Shown piece after piece: positions 37,091-49,859 of a DNA stretch of 64,000 bases (positions within the stretch are counted from its first letter, which is position 1; each line of letters begins with the position of its first letter). The position numbers were made by a program, and so were the translations under genes. Below the pieces are notes generated by a model. It saw only the letters and a program-made list of their open reading frames with translations. It made no database searches and was not told where the DNA came from. Source of the DNA: Lepas anatifera (Eukaryota; Arthropoda; Thecostraca; Lepadidae); NCBI GenBank assembly GCA_034440635.1, contig JAOTON010001691.1, positions 17,517 to 81,516 on the forward strand. Reading direction: 5' to 3'.

Positions 37091-37440
37091 CCATCGACAA
37101 TGACTGAAAAGAAGCAACTCGGGTCTTCAGCATTTAGGCGACTGGAGCTGAGCGCTGAGCTGATAACGGAGCACAATACCTCATGGCTGATACGCCTCAC
37201 AAGTTCGTTTTGGATGTCGTGGTGCGTGAAGTTTTCTTTCCTCTGAAGCCACTCGTGCAACACGGGTGAGACCTGGGCGCGTAGATGCAGGAGTTCCTTG
37301 ACGTTTCCTCCCTCACCATCGTGGCCGCGAAACGCCAAACCTTGCCGAGCGAGAAACTGCACCGAGAGGATGAGCTTCAGACTGACTCGTGCACGGCCCT
37401 GGGCTGACTTCTCTGCCGCCTTTACTACCTCATGGATCGG
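37091..37440 (-). pseudogene. hAT transposase, N-terminal part (interrupted by I-clade element)
   Basis: Encodes SVQFLARQGLAFRGHDGEGGN, ELLHLRA, VLHEWLQRKENFTHHDIQNEL and CFFSVIVDGTQ, the conserved region after the zinc finger in ZMYM1-like hAT transposases; the aspartate in VIVDGT is in the position of a catalytic acid. The frame is then cut by the retrotransposon and resumes at 30277 in phase (6804 bp removed, divisible by three). No TTF zinc finger was found upstream to 37650. Confidence 0.87.
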
Positions 37441-37650
37441 ACGGCAGCTGATCCATAAGGAAAACTATTATTCTCCGTCCCCCATTTATTCCTCCTAGGA
37501 CGCCCGCAAAATGTTTAAGAGTTCTGGGGGGCGAGAGTCAATTTTTCTCTCAGTGCAAGTGATTGTGTGAAAAAGTGGGGGGGGGGGCGGCCCCCACTTT
37601 TTCAGAGCGGTGGGGCCCGGTCCCCTGCCCCCCCGGTGGCGACGCCACTG

Positions 37651-38754
37651 TTCTTACTACAATCTTGACCATAAAGTTGAGTTTTTGACCATCTGACCTC
37701 TAAAATGGCATGCACACAGGAGCATACAGTGACTATTTTGTCAATAACCTCTCTCTGAATTGAGATATAGTTTCCATTTTGATCGCATTGTGCTGATATT
37801 GTCACGGGGAGTCGATTGATATGCAACATGACCATACCAGGTCACCCTGTCACCCTGACCAAGCTCGATGTCAGATCATTTTCACCGTTCGACCTGGCAA
37901 GGTCATATTATACATAATTCGATTCGCCACGATGAGCGGTAGCCCATGACGCACAAAGATTTTCTCTAGCTCCGCTGAGTAAAAATCTAGAGGGGGAAAT
38001 GTACACTATCCCATCGTAAGCCTATAAAAACCTCCTTGACCTATGCTGACCTCAATATTGATCTGGCATAAAAATAGTTCGTATTTCTCTTCGCGTCATC
38101 GAGCTTTCGAACGCCGTCCGTAATTTTTATTCCTGGGAAATGAGATACGGAAGGTGGAGGGCGAAATACACCCCCAGCGGGGCGCGTCATGCCGGGCACC
38201 CCCAGCTGGACGCGTGTTTAAAGTGGACCCTAAATTAACCAGCCGCTGGAGTTAACAAATCAACCAGCTATCAGCCTCTAGTGCCAATAAAGAACAACTT
38301 AACCTGTCGCCTTTTTCCTATCGTGTCCTCAATGTTGACCTCAGCCAAAAAGTGGCCGATGTAATTTTGCAGTAATTTATTATGGGCAAACTACCCTTGT
38401 TCACGTTTTTCCGCTTTCCCAGATAGCCCCAAGATCAAGGAGGGAGATATCCCCACGAGAGCAAAGGTAAATCAGAGGCCCCCCAGGACGGGTGTCAAGC
38501 AGGGAACCAATCAACCTCTCTTCCTTCCAGCGTTGCCGATATCACCACTAGCGGGGAAAATGCACTTGGCGCCTTTAAATCAACAGTTTTCCCCCATGTT
38601 CTACCAAAGAAATAATGTTTTTGCAATTTCGGGCCCGCCGCCCCACCCCCAAGCAACCGGGAGAGATCCGCCACTGGATACCACGCGGGGTATTAATGAC
38701 ATAATTGACTAGGGAGCTCAGTCAGATCTCATCCCTGCACACAGCTAACGCTGG
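37651..38754. other. No recognisable gene
   Basis: AT-rich sequence with many TGACC motifs. It resembles the region left of the hAT (28090-28258), so the hAT probably landed in an older repeat. No domain-bearing frame was seen. Confidence 0.45.
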
Positions 38755-40590
38755 AGCCAGGCCAGCTGGCGGCGGCAGACACTGATGGGGGTACCCAGCT
38801 CCACACTGAGCCAGCTGGCGGCGGCAGACACTGATGGGGGTACCCAGCTCCACACTGAGCCAGCTGGCGGCGGCAGACACTGATGGGGGTACCCAGCTCC
38901 ACACTGAGCCAACTGGCGGCGGCAGACTCCTGATAGGGGTACCCAGCTCCACACTGAGCCAGCTGGCGGCGGCAGACACTGATGGGGGTACCCAGCTCCA
39001 CACTGAGCCAGCTGGCGGCGGCAGACACTGATGGGGGTACCCAGCTCCACACTGATCCAGCTGGCGGCGGCAGACACTGATGGGGGTACCCAGCTCCACA
39101 CTGAGCCAGCGGCAGACTCTGATGGGGGTACCCAGCTCCACACTGAGCCAGCTGGCGGCGGCAGACTCTGATAGGGGTACCCAGCTCCACACTGATCCAG
39201 CTGGCGGCGGCAGACACTGATGGGGGTACCCAGCTCCACACTGATCCAGCGGCAGACTCTGATGGGGGTACCCAGCTCCACACTGATCCAGCTGGCGGCG
39301 GCAGACACTGATGGGGGTACCCAGCTCCACACTGATCCAGCTGGCGGCGGCAGACACTGATGGGGGTACCCAGCTCCACACTGAGCCAGCGGCAGACTCT
39401 GATGGGGGTACCCAGCTCCACACTGATCCAGCTGGCGGCGGCAGACACTGATGGGGGTACCCAGCTCCACACTGAGCCAGCGGCAGACTCTGATGGGGGG
39501 TACCCAGCTCCACACTGAGCCAGCGGCAGACTCTGATGGGGGTACCCAGCTCCACACTGAGCCAGCTGGCGGCGGCAGACTCTGATAGGGGTACCCAGCC
39601 CCACACTGAGCCAGCAGCAGACTCTGATGGGGGTACCCAGCTCCACACTGAGCCAACTGGCGGCGGCAGACACTGATGGGGGTACCCAGCTCCACACTGA
39701 GCCAGCGGCAGACTCTGATGGGGGTACCCAGCTCCACACTGAGCCAGCGGCAGACTCTGATGGGGGTACCCAGCTCCACACTGAGCCAGCTGGCGGCGGC
39801 AGACTCTGATAGGGGTACCCAGCCCCACACTGAGCCAGCAGCAGACTCTGATGGGGGTACCCAGCTCCACACTGAGCCAACTGGCGGCGGCAGACACTGA
39901 TGGGGGTACCCAGCTCCACACTGAGCCAGCGGCAGACTCTGATGGGGGTACCCAGCTCCACACTGAGCCAGCGGCAGACTCTGATAGGGGTACCCAGCCC
40001 CACACTGAGCCAGCGGCAGACTCTGATGGGGGTACCCAGCCCCACACTGAGCCAGCGGCAGACTCTGATGGGGGTACCTAGCTCCACACTGAGCCAGCGG
40101 CAGACACTGATGGGGGTACCCAGCTCCACACTGAGCCAACTGGCGGCGGCAGACACTGATAGGGGTACCCAGCTCCACACTGAGCCAGCGGCAGACACTG
40201 ATGGGGGTACCCAGCTCCACACTGAGCCAGCGGCAGACTCTGATGGGGGTACCCAGCTCCACACTGAGCCAGCGGCAGATTCTGATGGGGGTACCCAGCT
40301 CCAAACTGAGCCAGCAGCAGACTCTGATGGGGGTACCCAGCTCCACACTGATCCAGCTGGCGGCGGCAGACTCTGATGGGGGTACCCAGCTCCACACTGA
40401 GCCAGCGGCAGACTCTGATGGGGGTACCCAGCTCCACACTGAGCCAGCGGCAGACTCTGATGGGGGTACCTAGCTCCACACTGAGCCAGCGGCAGACTCT
40501 GATGGGGGTACCTATCTCCACACTGAGCCAGCGGCAGACTCTGATGGGGGTACCCAGCTTCACAGTGAGCCAGCTGGCGGCGGCAGACAC
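38755..40590. repeat. Minisatellite with 49-bp and 42-bp units
   Basis: Long units read CAGCTGGCGGCGGCAGAC then CTGATGGGGGTACCCAGC and CTCCACACTGAGC. Short units lack TGGCGGC (7 bp). Long and short forms are interspersed, with short forms commoner towards 40500 and a third class marked ACTGATCC. All three minus-strand frames stay open over hundreds of codons because the units contain no stop; the longest is 640 codons. These show no start context or domain and I regard them as by-products. Confidence 0.95.
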
Positions 40591-41146
40591 TGATGGGACC
40601 CGGCTCCATACTGATCGGTAGGTACGTACCTATTAAACATATCAAAATCATCCACTTTCCAGTTGTGAAAATATGTGCTGGTTCATACTCTTGCCCAGTT
40701 TCAATTCAATTATAAGACCTACTACAAAATCAGCCTGGCATACCCGAGCCGATTATCTTCTGTATGCACGGTACAATTTTCTCCCGGAAATGGATCACAG
40801 CCAGGGAACATTTATTCTCACCTTCTTTCTCAGCTTGGAGTACTTGTTTTGTAGGACTATTTCTTCTTCAGTTAAATTTGTTGGAAAATGTAGATAAACC
40901 ATGACTTCACGAGTTTAATCTGCAACAAAGGGTTGAAAGTTACAGGTCCCGAACGCAGTCTACAGGTCCATTCTAGTCAGTCCCAACTTAAAAACCCCGG
41001 TCTGCGACCTGGGCTAACGCCCCACCGGCGCATGTGAGCCGCATGCCAATGTGCTGAAAGCAAACCATATTTCCTTCGCAATGTATCTCTTCATAAGCGT
41101 GTCATAAGTCAGTGGTATCATTATTTTCTCTGAAATAACTAATAAA
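40591..41146. other. No recognisable gene
   Basis: Starts with a small palindromic TAGGTACGTACCTA at 40619. Otherwise nothing was recognised. Confidence 0.45.
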
Positions 41147-41223
41147 GAGCGCATCCACCCCGGATTCGAACCGGACACCCCCGATCAAGAGACAGAGCCT
41201 CTTACCACTATACCAGTGCGCCA
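41147..41223 (-). other. tRNA-like sequence (tRNA pseudogene or head of another SINE)
   Basis: On the minus strand it has a good A-box (TGGTATAGTGG) and a perfect B-box (GGTTCGAATCC), with GCGCA and TGCGC at the two ends. A full 7-bp acceptor stem and a regular anticodon stem cannot be formed at the expected spacing, so I do not call it a functional tRNA. It differs from the SINE at 12576. Confidence 0.5.
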
Positions 41224-42423
41224 CATTCTGCACCCTCCCACTAGCCGAACACCTGTTACCCGTCAGGAGGTCACTGGCTGTTATCACTCAACTGAGGATA
41301 GCGCCGTGGCGCGGCGCCGGGTGCTGTGTTCGTATAGAAAAGGCACGGTATAAAGCTGTTTCTAGAAGACGAACCAAACATTATGTTGGCCTGGAATTAC
41401 TTGCATCAGCGACCCAGGGCCGTAAGCTAGCTTCATGCCAAATTTCATACACTTCCATTTATTTTAAGGATTTGAAACCATGGTGAGAGACAAAGATGGT
41501 CCGATAAATTTAGCACCTTGTAATACATTTTCGGACTAATTACTCGAAAGCCGTTGGAGATAAGTGGGTAGTGTAAATGAGTGAAATGAATGCAATTAAC
41601 TTTCCTATTCAGCCATGTCAATTCTGAGCTCGTGAGTGACATGTGCTCGGAACCGAGAAGCTACAAATAGTTCAAATCGGCGCATTATATCGCGAGATAT
41701 TAAGATTTGAATGAAAAGAGCAAAAATGCAGTCCTCCGGCAGAATGGCAAAAACTAGGTCAGAATTTTACATTTTCCACTGGAAACTATGCCTAAGCACA
41801 ATAAAATTGACCTAGCTGCCTCCAGGTAGCTGTCTTTAAACTAACTGAAGCGTGCCTTGTGACATTTCGAGCTTATAAATAAGCCGTAAAATTTCAATAG
41901 TTTTTTTTGCTTGTATCAGAAATGCTCCCTTTTGGCGTAAAAGATATTGTCGAACCAGTTTGGAATTTTTTCTTAGGTGGCCCCTGTTGCTTATTCCAAA
42001 GGAGCAAAATTTCAAGTTCATCGCTTAAGAAATAAAAATGAGAAAAATGCAAAATTGAAAACATTTGTTCCAAAATTTCTAAAAAAACTATGTTGAATTT
42101 AGATTCGGGGGCCTTAGTTTGGGCGTCTGGCGTAAAAGGGCTATCGTCCTACACAATTGCAGAGCCCTGGCATCAACTGTCAGAACCGCCAAGCGGCCAG
42201 AATAGAGCCTCTTGAGAAATCTCAATCCGCTTCGCTCCATGGATTTCGTCATGCAGCTCTGATAAAACAATTGACAGAAAGGCCCCGTGCCAGTTCAGCA
42301 TGAAAGATATGGCAGATAACCCAACACGATAGTTAGAGCGGCTCAAATCTGGTTCGAAATGGGGAGGAACTGTTGCTAATTTGGCAGAAGTGTATGTCAA
42401 CTGGAGCAGAATTATGCTCCCCT
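41224..42423. other. No recognisable gene
   Basis: AT-rich. No domain-bearing frame or clear repeat structure. Confidence 0.45.
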
Positions 42424-43180
42424 TTATAGGGAGTGTCCCACTTTTATAATGGATTTTGAACTGAGATAGCTGTTGTGTAAAGCATGTCGGGAAACCACTA
42501 TTGACATATTTAATTTCACGCAAAGCTCTCGACATAAAATTACCGCCAGCTTTAAAGTTCAAAGTAAAGGCGCTTATTGGCTTATTTCAAACCCTGAACG
42601 AATACCTTCCATATGGTAGCAGTACTCAGATTGGTCGTAAGCCCCGATCCTCAGCCACTCGCTGAAAATACCATGCTAGCGAGTGAACTTCGATCGGGCA
42701 ATTTAGTGTCCAGTCAATGTGCAGTTGAGTCAAATTGCGCCCAATGGCTGCAACACACATCACATCGTTCCTCCCCGGACTTGTCGGAACAAGCATCAAT
42801 TGTTTTTGTCAAAATCGAACTCTTAAATGGTTTATTTACATCAAAAATGTGCATTATCGTTCGACCACCGAATAAACACAGCTGCCGCAACGACATCTGA
42901 CGCTCAGTTTTTGCACCACTACTTCTTGTACTGCACACAAATTGTGTCATGCGGAAACGCTGAGAATGGGCTTTTACAGCGAGTCTATGATCAAAATTTG
43001 GGATTTCACTGATTATTAAAACTGTCGTTTTGATGAGGTCACTTATTGTTAGAAAATAGGCAATATTTCTGTTTTTAGCCTATGAAAGAGGGGAAAAAAT
43101 GTTGTTCCCTGATTTTCAGACCTCTCTTGTTCAAAAATTGTTCCTTGTAGAATTTGGACAAAGTGGTCAATTCCCTTTAA
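42424..43180. mobile_element. Divergent member of a TTAA-flanked MITE family
   Basis: Its left end (TTTATAGGGAGTGTCCCAC, then GAGATAGCTGTTGTGTAAAGCA and GTCGGGAAAC) and right end (GGACAAAGTGG, ATTCCC, TTTAA) match the ends of the copies at 53867 and 60782, though the middle differs. TTAA is intact at 43177-43180 and decayed on the left. Confidence 0.5.
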
Positions 43181-43322
43181 TGTTCACATGATACCACACT
43201 TCTAAAAACCCAGCCCAATTGCTTTTCTGACAGTATCCTCTTTATTTAAACTTCATATTTGTTCCTAATTATCCATGACTAATCCATAATTCACGGCAAT
43301 GTTAGGAACTTTTCAAGGATAG

Positions 43323-43532
43323 TGTAGTGTATGGAGTGATCAGCTGATTCTCGATCAGCTGACTGCTGTTTCTTGATCAGCTGACTGGCCGCCCGGCCCG
43401 ATTGTTTACGTTTTGGTTTGCAGCAGTCTTTTGGAAAATATAGTTTTCAGTCTTGGCACCGACGCGGATGTTTGAGGATACGAAATGGCGACTCCGAGAA
43501 ATTAGATAAGAAACTAGCGACACAACACTACA
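43323..43532 (+). repeat. 5' LTR of a Ty3/gypsy-type retrotransposon
   Basis: 210 bp bounded by TGTAGTGT and its exact complement ACACTACA, the TG...CA form of an LTR. AAATGGCGACCAGG follows, in the position of a tRNA primer binding site, and gag begins about 110 bp later. No matching 3' LTR was found within the window. Confidence 0.72.
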
Positions 43533-43645
43533 AAATGGCGACCAGGATGAGATAAGTGATCGAATGAAATTGAGAGTAGAAGTGCGCGTAGTTTCGTTAA
43601 TTGTTTCTTTCCGTGACGCGACAATAGAGTGTCAGCATAGATGGA

Positions 43646-45165
43646 GTGTCGCCGCCGCCGCCATTTTTGGCGCACCCCGGCCGACCTACAGTCGAGTGGG
43701 CGGTGTGGGAGGGTCGGTTTAGGAACTATTTGGTGGCGATAGGGGGCGAAGCCTTAAGTGACCAGCGACAGAAGGCTATCTTGCTTCATTGCGTCGGGGA
43801 TGAGGCATATCGTGTCTATCAGAGCCTGCCGCCGACAGTGAAACTCGAAGGCGACAGCGACGCAGACCTTGTTTTGCGCCAGCTTCGAGGGTTTTACGCG
43901 CCTCCAACCAACGTCATTGTGGAGAGATACAAGTTCCGCCAGCGCCAACAGCACTCCAGCGAGACCACAGCTGAGTATGTTGTCGCCCTGCGACAACTGG
44001 CCCGGACATGCAGTTTCGGGGCCATGGAGGACGACCTCATCCGGGATGTCGTGGTCGAGAAAACTTCACATCCGAAGCTTAGAGAGCGCCTCCTTCAGGA
44101 TAAGGATCTAACCTTGGATAAGGTCCTAACTATCGCAGAAGCCTACGAGCGTGCGGTTCGCGAGTCTGAAGTGATGGGCCTAAGGCTGTGGCTGTACATA
44201 AGCTTACCTCGAAAGCGCCCCACTACAAGGGCAGTAGGCCAAAGCAATACAAACCCTGCCTGAAGTGTGGGCGGCAGCACAAACCAGACAAGTGCCCTGC
44301 AAAGAACGCAGTATGCTACAACTGTGAGAAGAAAGGACATTTTTCTTCAGTGTGTCGCAGTGCCCCCAGCGGCAGTGGCCAACCCAGTGGTCACAGGCCA
44401 AGAACCCAGGACTTTAATGAACTGTATGTGTTATCTTGTAGTGACCCAAGTCAGGGATCCAAGTTAACTTGTGCAGTTACAGTCACTGCAGGTGACTTAG
44501 AGAGAGACATTGAACTGCAGGTAGATACTGGTGCCTCTTGTTCGATCCTAAGCATGAGCGCAGCCAGACAGTGGTTTAAGGGTGTCCCATAGGCACCAAG
44601 TGATGCCAGATTGTTTGGGTTTGGTAGAAACCCGCTTCCAGTCGCTGGTACGTTATCAACTGTGGTAACGTACAAAGGTGTGTCAGCTCCAGCCAAGTTC
44701 TTACTTGTGGAGACAGCAGGATCTGAAGCCATCATGGGCATAGACATCATGAGGGAGCTGAATGTCACTGTTCATCCAGCCCCTCACTCAGTCTTCAAGA
44801 CTGAAGTGGAGTTGCCAGCCATCAAGGGGTACGAGCATGAGATACGTCTCAAGCCAGATGCTGTACCAACCGCATACAGGATGAGGCGCCTGCCCTACTC
44901 AGTACGTGACGAAGTGTCAGCTGAGCTGAAGAGACTGGAGGACTCTGGTGTCATCGAGAAGATAGAAGCCTCGCCATGGGTCAATCCGCTGACTGTGGCG
45001 AGGAAGAAGGATGGATCCCTTAGTCTGTGTGTGGACCTGAGAGGTCCCAACGCACAGATTGTGGCAGAGACGCACCCGCTCCCCACGATGGAGGAGCTCG
45101 AGTCTAAGCTGTTCGGTGCAGTCTACAGCCGCATCGACTTGAAGGCAACACGACATCCCCGCGAA
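43646..45165 (+). pseudogene. Ty3/gypsy gag-protease-RT, 3'-truncated
   Basis: Gag (43646-44180) has an EWAVWEGRFRNYLVAIGG start and a DQRQKAILLHCVGDEAYRVY helix. After a frame change, 44188-44592 has two knuckles (CLKCGRQHKPDKC and CYNCEKKGHFSSVC) and the aspartic protease active site VDTGAS. A stop near 44592 is followed by 44611-45165, with the protease end (IMGIDIM) and the RT start (LKRLEDSGVIEKIEASPWVNPL, then RIDLKA). The RT stops before its catalytic YxDD block, and RNase H, integrase and the 3' LTR are absent. It is a truncated and frameshifted relic. Confidence 0.88.
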
Positions 45166-46299
45166 ATTTCAGTGGGGTGTCATCGGCCTTTCAAGTAGTA
45201 TTGTGATCATTTCAGGGAAGGCACTAGTTCAATTGGACGAGAAAATATTATCTTGCTGGAAATTTATAGATTCAAGAATGGCTTTTATGGAGTTTAAAGG
45301 ACACAGAAAATACCGTAATATGTCAGGGGAGCAAAACTGTGTATAAATCACAGCAAAAGGAGGAATACATGGTTATTTTTTTAAAGAAATTCCTAAGTGG
45401 CAACATCAGCAGCAAAAAATATTGCATCGGGCTTGAGCTTCAAGCACCGAGGGTGAAGACAGTTTACCGTTTGAAAATTCGGAACATTGAATGCGATAAA
45501 GCTAATGGACTAAGGAACGGGACATGCAATTCCTCACATGGCCACCCCAAAGTGGGAGAATCAATCGCGGATCCAGGGGTGCAAAGGGGGCACGTGCCTC
45601 CTTCGTTCGACCCTCGGTGCCCCCTGAAATGGTCGCGGTGCCCCTCTGAAAGATCGATGGCTCCCCCTGAAAGGTGGCTAGTCAGCAGCCTCGGCGATAA
45701 CAGGTGCTGGCAGAATATGACACAGAAATCTGACTCACACAATTTTTTGCCTTTTCTTATGAGGAGTGTACTATGGGGACACACTAATTGAGTGAATTTC
45801 TGCTCTGTGGTCGTCGTCGTCATTTTTCCACTCTGCTCCCGGGACATCGCCGCTTTCTTAATGCTATTGGTAAGGTCTTCCTGCTATTGGTAAGGTCGTA
45901 CTTTAGTACCTCTCGCTCTTTTGGAAGTTTTGCTCTGCTGAGGGAGGATGATAGGCAACAAATGAAGAAGGTCTCCACAGATCTTAGCTGACCCGGGGGA
46001 TAATGTTTCGGGTTTTCACTCGTTGGAACAGATCTCTCGCGGCAGCTTTTGCTTCTAGTGATCATAGGCCAATCAATTTCTAGATATCCCCAAAAATCGA
46101 TTACTTGGGTACATAAAAGTACGAACAGGATTCGGGCGGGCCAATTCGGCTTAAACCTCACTCAAGATCGTTCCCTGTCACCCGCCTCTCCTTGCTATTG
46201 CACTCAGCTCACGTCGGTAAAAACGCCGTCTTGGGTCAGCTAGGCTATTTGACGCAAACCAGATACAATTTAACAACGTATTCTTCATTTGTACTTTAA
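45166..46299. other. No recognisable gene
   Basis: Includes three copies of a short TGCCCC(C/T)CTGAAA-like motif near 45620-45680. Nothing else was recognised. Confidence 0.4.
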
Positions 46300-47317
46300 C
46301 CCGCGCCCCACCGGGGGTCCGGCGCCACCTTCGCCCCACCGGGGGCCATCCATGCCCCCTCTAACTCCAAAAATATGGGGGTTAGCACAAATCTGCAAAG
46401 TGCATTAGAAAGCTGGCGTGAATTCAGTAAGAAATTACTTCACATATTTTAGCGCTCAGGTCAATGGCTTGACCTCCAGAGGTCAAAGTAGGTCGAAATC
46501 GGCTATTTTCACTCCAATATGCAATGCTTAAGCAAACTGGGCATAACTCTTATGCCATTAGAGCTATTGAGATGTGAAAAAGTCCATTGGATAGGAGAAT
46601 GCCAGACCTTTATCTGCTATGTGGAACGTAATGACCTCCCGCAAGTGTTTTGACCTCCAGAGGTCACCTCGTGACCTAATATGACCTGAGGTCACGAAAG
46701 GTCATAAGGTGACTTTTTCGTATATTAAATGAAAGCCAGTGACGAATCATACACGATGGTGTTTGATTCAGCGCTCAAGCTTATATAGGTCAAACGTTAT
46801 TGTCAAAATACTGTTTTGACCCCTAGTGACCTTGGATGACCTTGGAGAGGTCAAAGGGCAAATATGGCCCCTGGAATCCGTGAAAGGGTATCCAAGAACG
46901 CTTCTCTGATCAAGCTGAGCATTTTCAATCGTTTTTGTGACTTTTAGATCATAAGACAGCTTTCCCCATGCTTTTCTTATAGGAGAGGTCACCTCGTGAC
47001 CTGACCTCAGGTCACGAAATCGAAAAATCCCGGATATACAGCTTGTAGACCCTGGAGGGGTCATGAAGTGTAGGAAGTTTAAAAACCATCGACTTCGAAA
47101 TGTAGCTCTTACAGAGCTCTAAAGTTGAAGTGAGGTGACCTTGGTTGACCTCGTCTGGTGACCTGAACTTGGGTGACCCGGGGTAAAAAATTTCAGGAAT
47201 GATGGGGAAAATGATGCAGTGAGAGGTAGAGCTCTCAACCGCGGTGCAACGCCTCGTCGTTTTTCTGCTATCCCGGGAAACCTTAGGAGGCCATCGATGC
47301 CCCCGGTGGGGCGAGGG
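46300..47317. mobile_element. TTAA-flanked, piggyBac-like non-autonomous element rich in AGGTCA
   Basis: TTAA at 46296-46299 and 47318-47321 flanks a 1018-bp element. It opens CCCGCGCCCCACCGGGGG and ends CCCCCGGTGGGGCGAGGG, inverted repeats of about 18 bp with one mismatch. A TTAA target followed by CCC is the piggyBac pattern. There is no transposase frame. Inside are about 21 AGGTCA/TGACCT half-sites, several paired as TGACCTCCAGAGGTCA. Confidence 0.82.
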
Positions 47318-49859
47318 TTAATTATATTTGGAACGCTCTATTCTGTCAATATTATTTGGAAAATACACCCACGTAGCTTTCCGGTAAGATTTTTGATGAG
47401 CTGCGAATATGAAACATTTACTTCAGGCTGATTTTCGACCGCAGACGGTGACCTGATTGCGATAAAATTTTGAACGGATGTCCAAAATGATCCAAATAAT
47501 GAAAAATTTTCGGGGGCATTTTTAAACAAAAGTGTGCAAATTATAAAGTCATATTGCTTATCAAAACACCAACTCAGCAACATTTCATATGTTAGTAGAT
47601 TCATGAAGGCTCACATTGTCCAGTTGCAGAACGGTGTGCGCCATCCAGCGTCGGCCAGGCAGGTCGCAACTGGCCAGAAAGTAAGAAGGACCCTACAACT
47701 TTAGCTTCCAACTCTGACACTACATTTTCCACAGCAAAACGGAAAGATAACCAGATTCTGACCCATTTTTGCTACCAGTTAAGTAAACTAGAACATTCCC
47801 TGTGCCGCCAAATTCGTTAAAAACGAAATATAAATTTTTGCTGGAAGTGAAGTGGCCTAGCCTCAGGAGAGGCTCTGTTTGTGATTTCAGCCTTTTAGTT
47901 ACCCGCACTGGTCCACAAGAGCACGTAAGACTTGAAAGAAAGGACGTGATTGAAATGTGGTCACCAGACGGAATGAGCTTCCGAGTGAAAGCAGGGAATT
48001 GAACGCAGGAATGCATTTTACAAATTACTACTTTGTGCTGAATCTATTTTGGATGCCATGAAGAATAAACTCCACCCGTCGGATCTATGGGACCAATTGG
48101 AACAAGTGTCACATCGAGAGATTCATGATTTTCGGCATTGTTGCATAGGCATAAAACCACATCCATGACGGTGACGGAGTAGGGTCTTCACATAAGTGAC
48201 TATTTTGGGGTTCAAAACATAACACCGTGTGGTAGCCATCGGCTCAGTATGATCCTCAGTCCCTCTGATCATGCTATGATTTATTAGTCAGTCACATAAT
48301 TAGATAATTACAGCAATCGTAAAGTAAGAATCCAGGTAGAATTCGCAAAGCTCCATTCATGTTTTTAATGAGACTCTTAGCATGGGTGCCGAAAGCGGGG
48401 GGACGCCTCTCCTCTGTTGGCAAACCAGGGGGATGTCCCCCCAAAATTTTTGGGTCAATCGTCATTAATGCTTTCAAGTACCGAATATGCTCAAAATACG
48501 CCTCCCCCGGTCAGCAGCAGCCTGGGTCCGTCCCCCCTGCGAAAATTTCGTGGCGGCGCCCCTGCTTCTTAGGTAATACAAATGTGTGATAACTGAAAAG
48601 TGTTGTCCCAATTTCTTACTCCTACCCAATTTCAAAATTGTGTTATTCTATTCATGGTGTTTTTTATAGCACAAAATAATACATAGTTGTTTTGATTTAA
48701 AACACCAGTCCCATTAAAAAATCAGAATTTTGCTATGGCCTAGCTTCGGCTGTTTTCGACCTAAAAATCACCCCCTGAGCAAGGCTCTCCTGTACAGGTA
48801 AACACTCCCGTCTGACTTTTTGTCTCCCCCCCACTTTCTCTCTCTCTCTCTCCTCGGTAGTTTAGTCATTTTAAAATTCCCACATATTTATTCTCGGGAA
48901 CGTTTGCAAGCCCGAATGAGCTATTTTCGTCTCATTACCAAAATATTATTTTATAAAACAAGTTGTTATTTCTCTGGGTAATGGAATACAGAAGTGACCG
49001 AAATATCATCAATCATGATTGGATAATTGGTCGGGTGAAGTCGAGCTCAGTTTGGTGATTGTAAGAGCACTGATCATGGTTTTTGAGGGACAGCAAATTG
49101 TTAGACTGACTTAAAATGATGGAACATCAGCTGCTAGATTTCACTTCTGGGTACGAGGAGGTACGAGGTACCCTTATAGATGCTGGCAGTTTTTCAAAGA
49201 CAAAAGCTCATTGAAACATCATTGTAGCTGACCTCTCGCTTGCTTAGATTATCGATCCAATAAGAGAACACCTTACTGAGATTACTGAATGTGGGGGGCG
49301 GTAAAAACCGAACCAATTTTGATGCCCGGGATCATGTAATATTAGTAAGGGTCACTACCATTATTTTTCCTTACAATGCCTTCATATTTCCCCATTTCAA
49401 ATACTTGATTTGAAAACACGTTAGTCAAAGTCCATGAAAACTCTATGGATGTGGTGGATCCAGAAGGGAGGGACAAAAAGGAATTCAAACCCCCCAACGG
49501 AAAAGCTCGGAATAAACTACGCTTTTGCACCCCCACACACACACACAAACACACACAGCGATCGACCTCCTTTTTGCCCCGACTCTTCTTGAGTTCATAA
49601 GCAATATTTTTGTTCCTTTAACTCTAAACTTTAAACAGAACCAGTCAACTTTGGTGTAAACATTGGGCTATGGATAACAAAAACCAACCATCTTGTGCGT
49701 ATATTTTTCACCCCGTCACGGTTTTGTTTGCCTTTCGCCTTGGATATCCCCAAAAGTCACCGTCAAGTTATATTGCAGCAACATTTTTCACAGCGTGACG
49801 TTTTTTTTGTTGCGATTTTGGCTTGCCCCCAAAACTGACCGGCTAGATCCGGCACTGCT
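47318..49859. other. No recognisable gene
   Basis: Largely AT-rich. Around 48400-48570 there are G/C-run sequences ending GTGGCGGCGCCCCTG that resemble a hAT terminus, but I cannot pair the ends. Confidence 0.4.

Larger units (their letters stand above)
28259..37650. mobile_element. hAT DNA transposon copy 2 (ZMYM1-like), carrying an I-clade element
   Basis: The termini are CATTGGCGTCGCCAC at 28259-28273 and the complement of CAGTGGCGTCGCCAC at 37636-37650, one mismatch in 15. TTCTTACT occurs exactly at 28251-28258 and 37651-37658, an 8-bp target duplication typical of hAT. Subtracting the nested retrotransposon and one of its duplications leaves 2588 bp. The transposase gene is on the minus strand. 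Confidence 0.94.

Noticed and set aside
38729..40651. A 640-codon open frame on the minus strand
   Set aside because: All three minus frames are open across the same minisatellite because its units lack stops. No domain, start context or non-repeat sequence supports coding.
41147..41223. Functional tRNA gene
   Set aside because: A- and B-boxes are good, but the acceptor and anticodon stems do not form at correct spacing.
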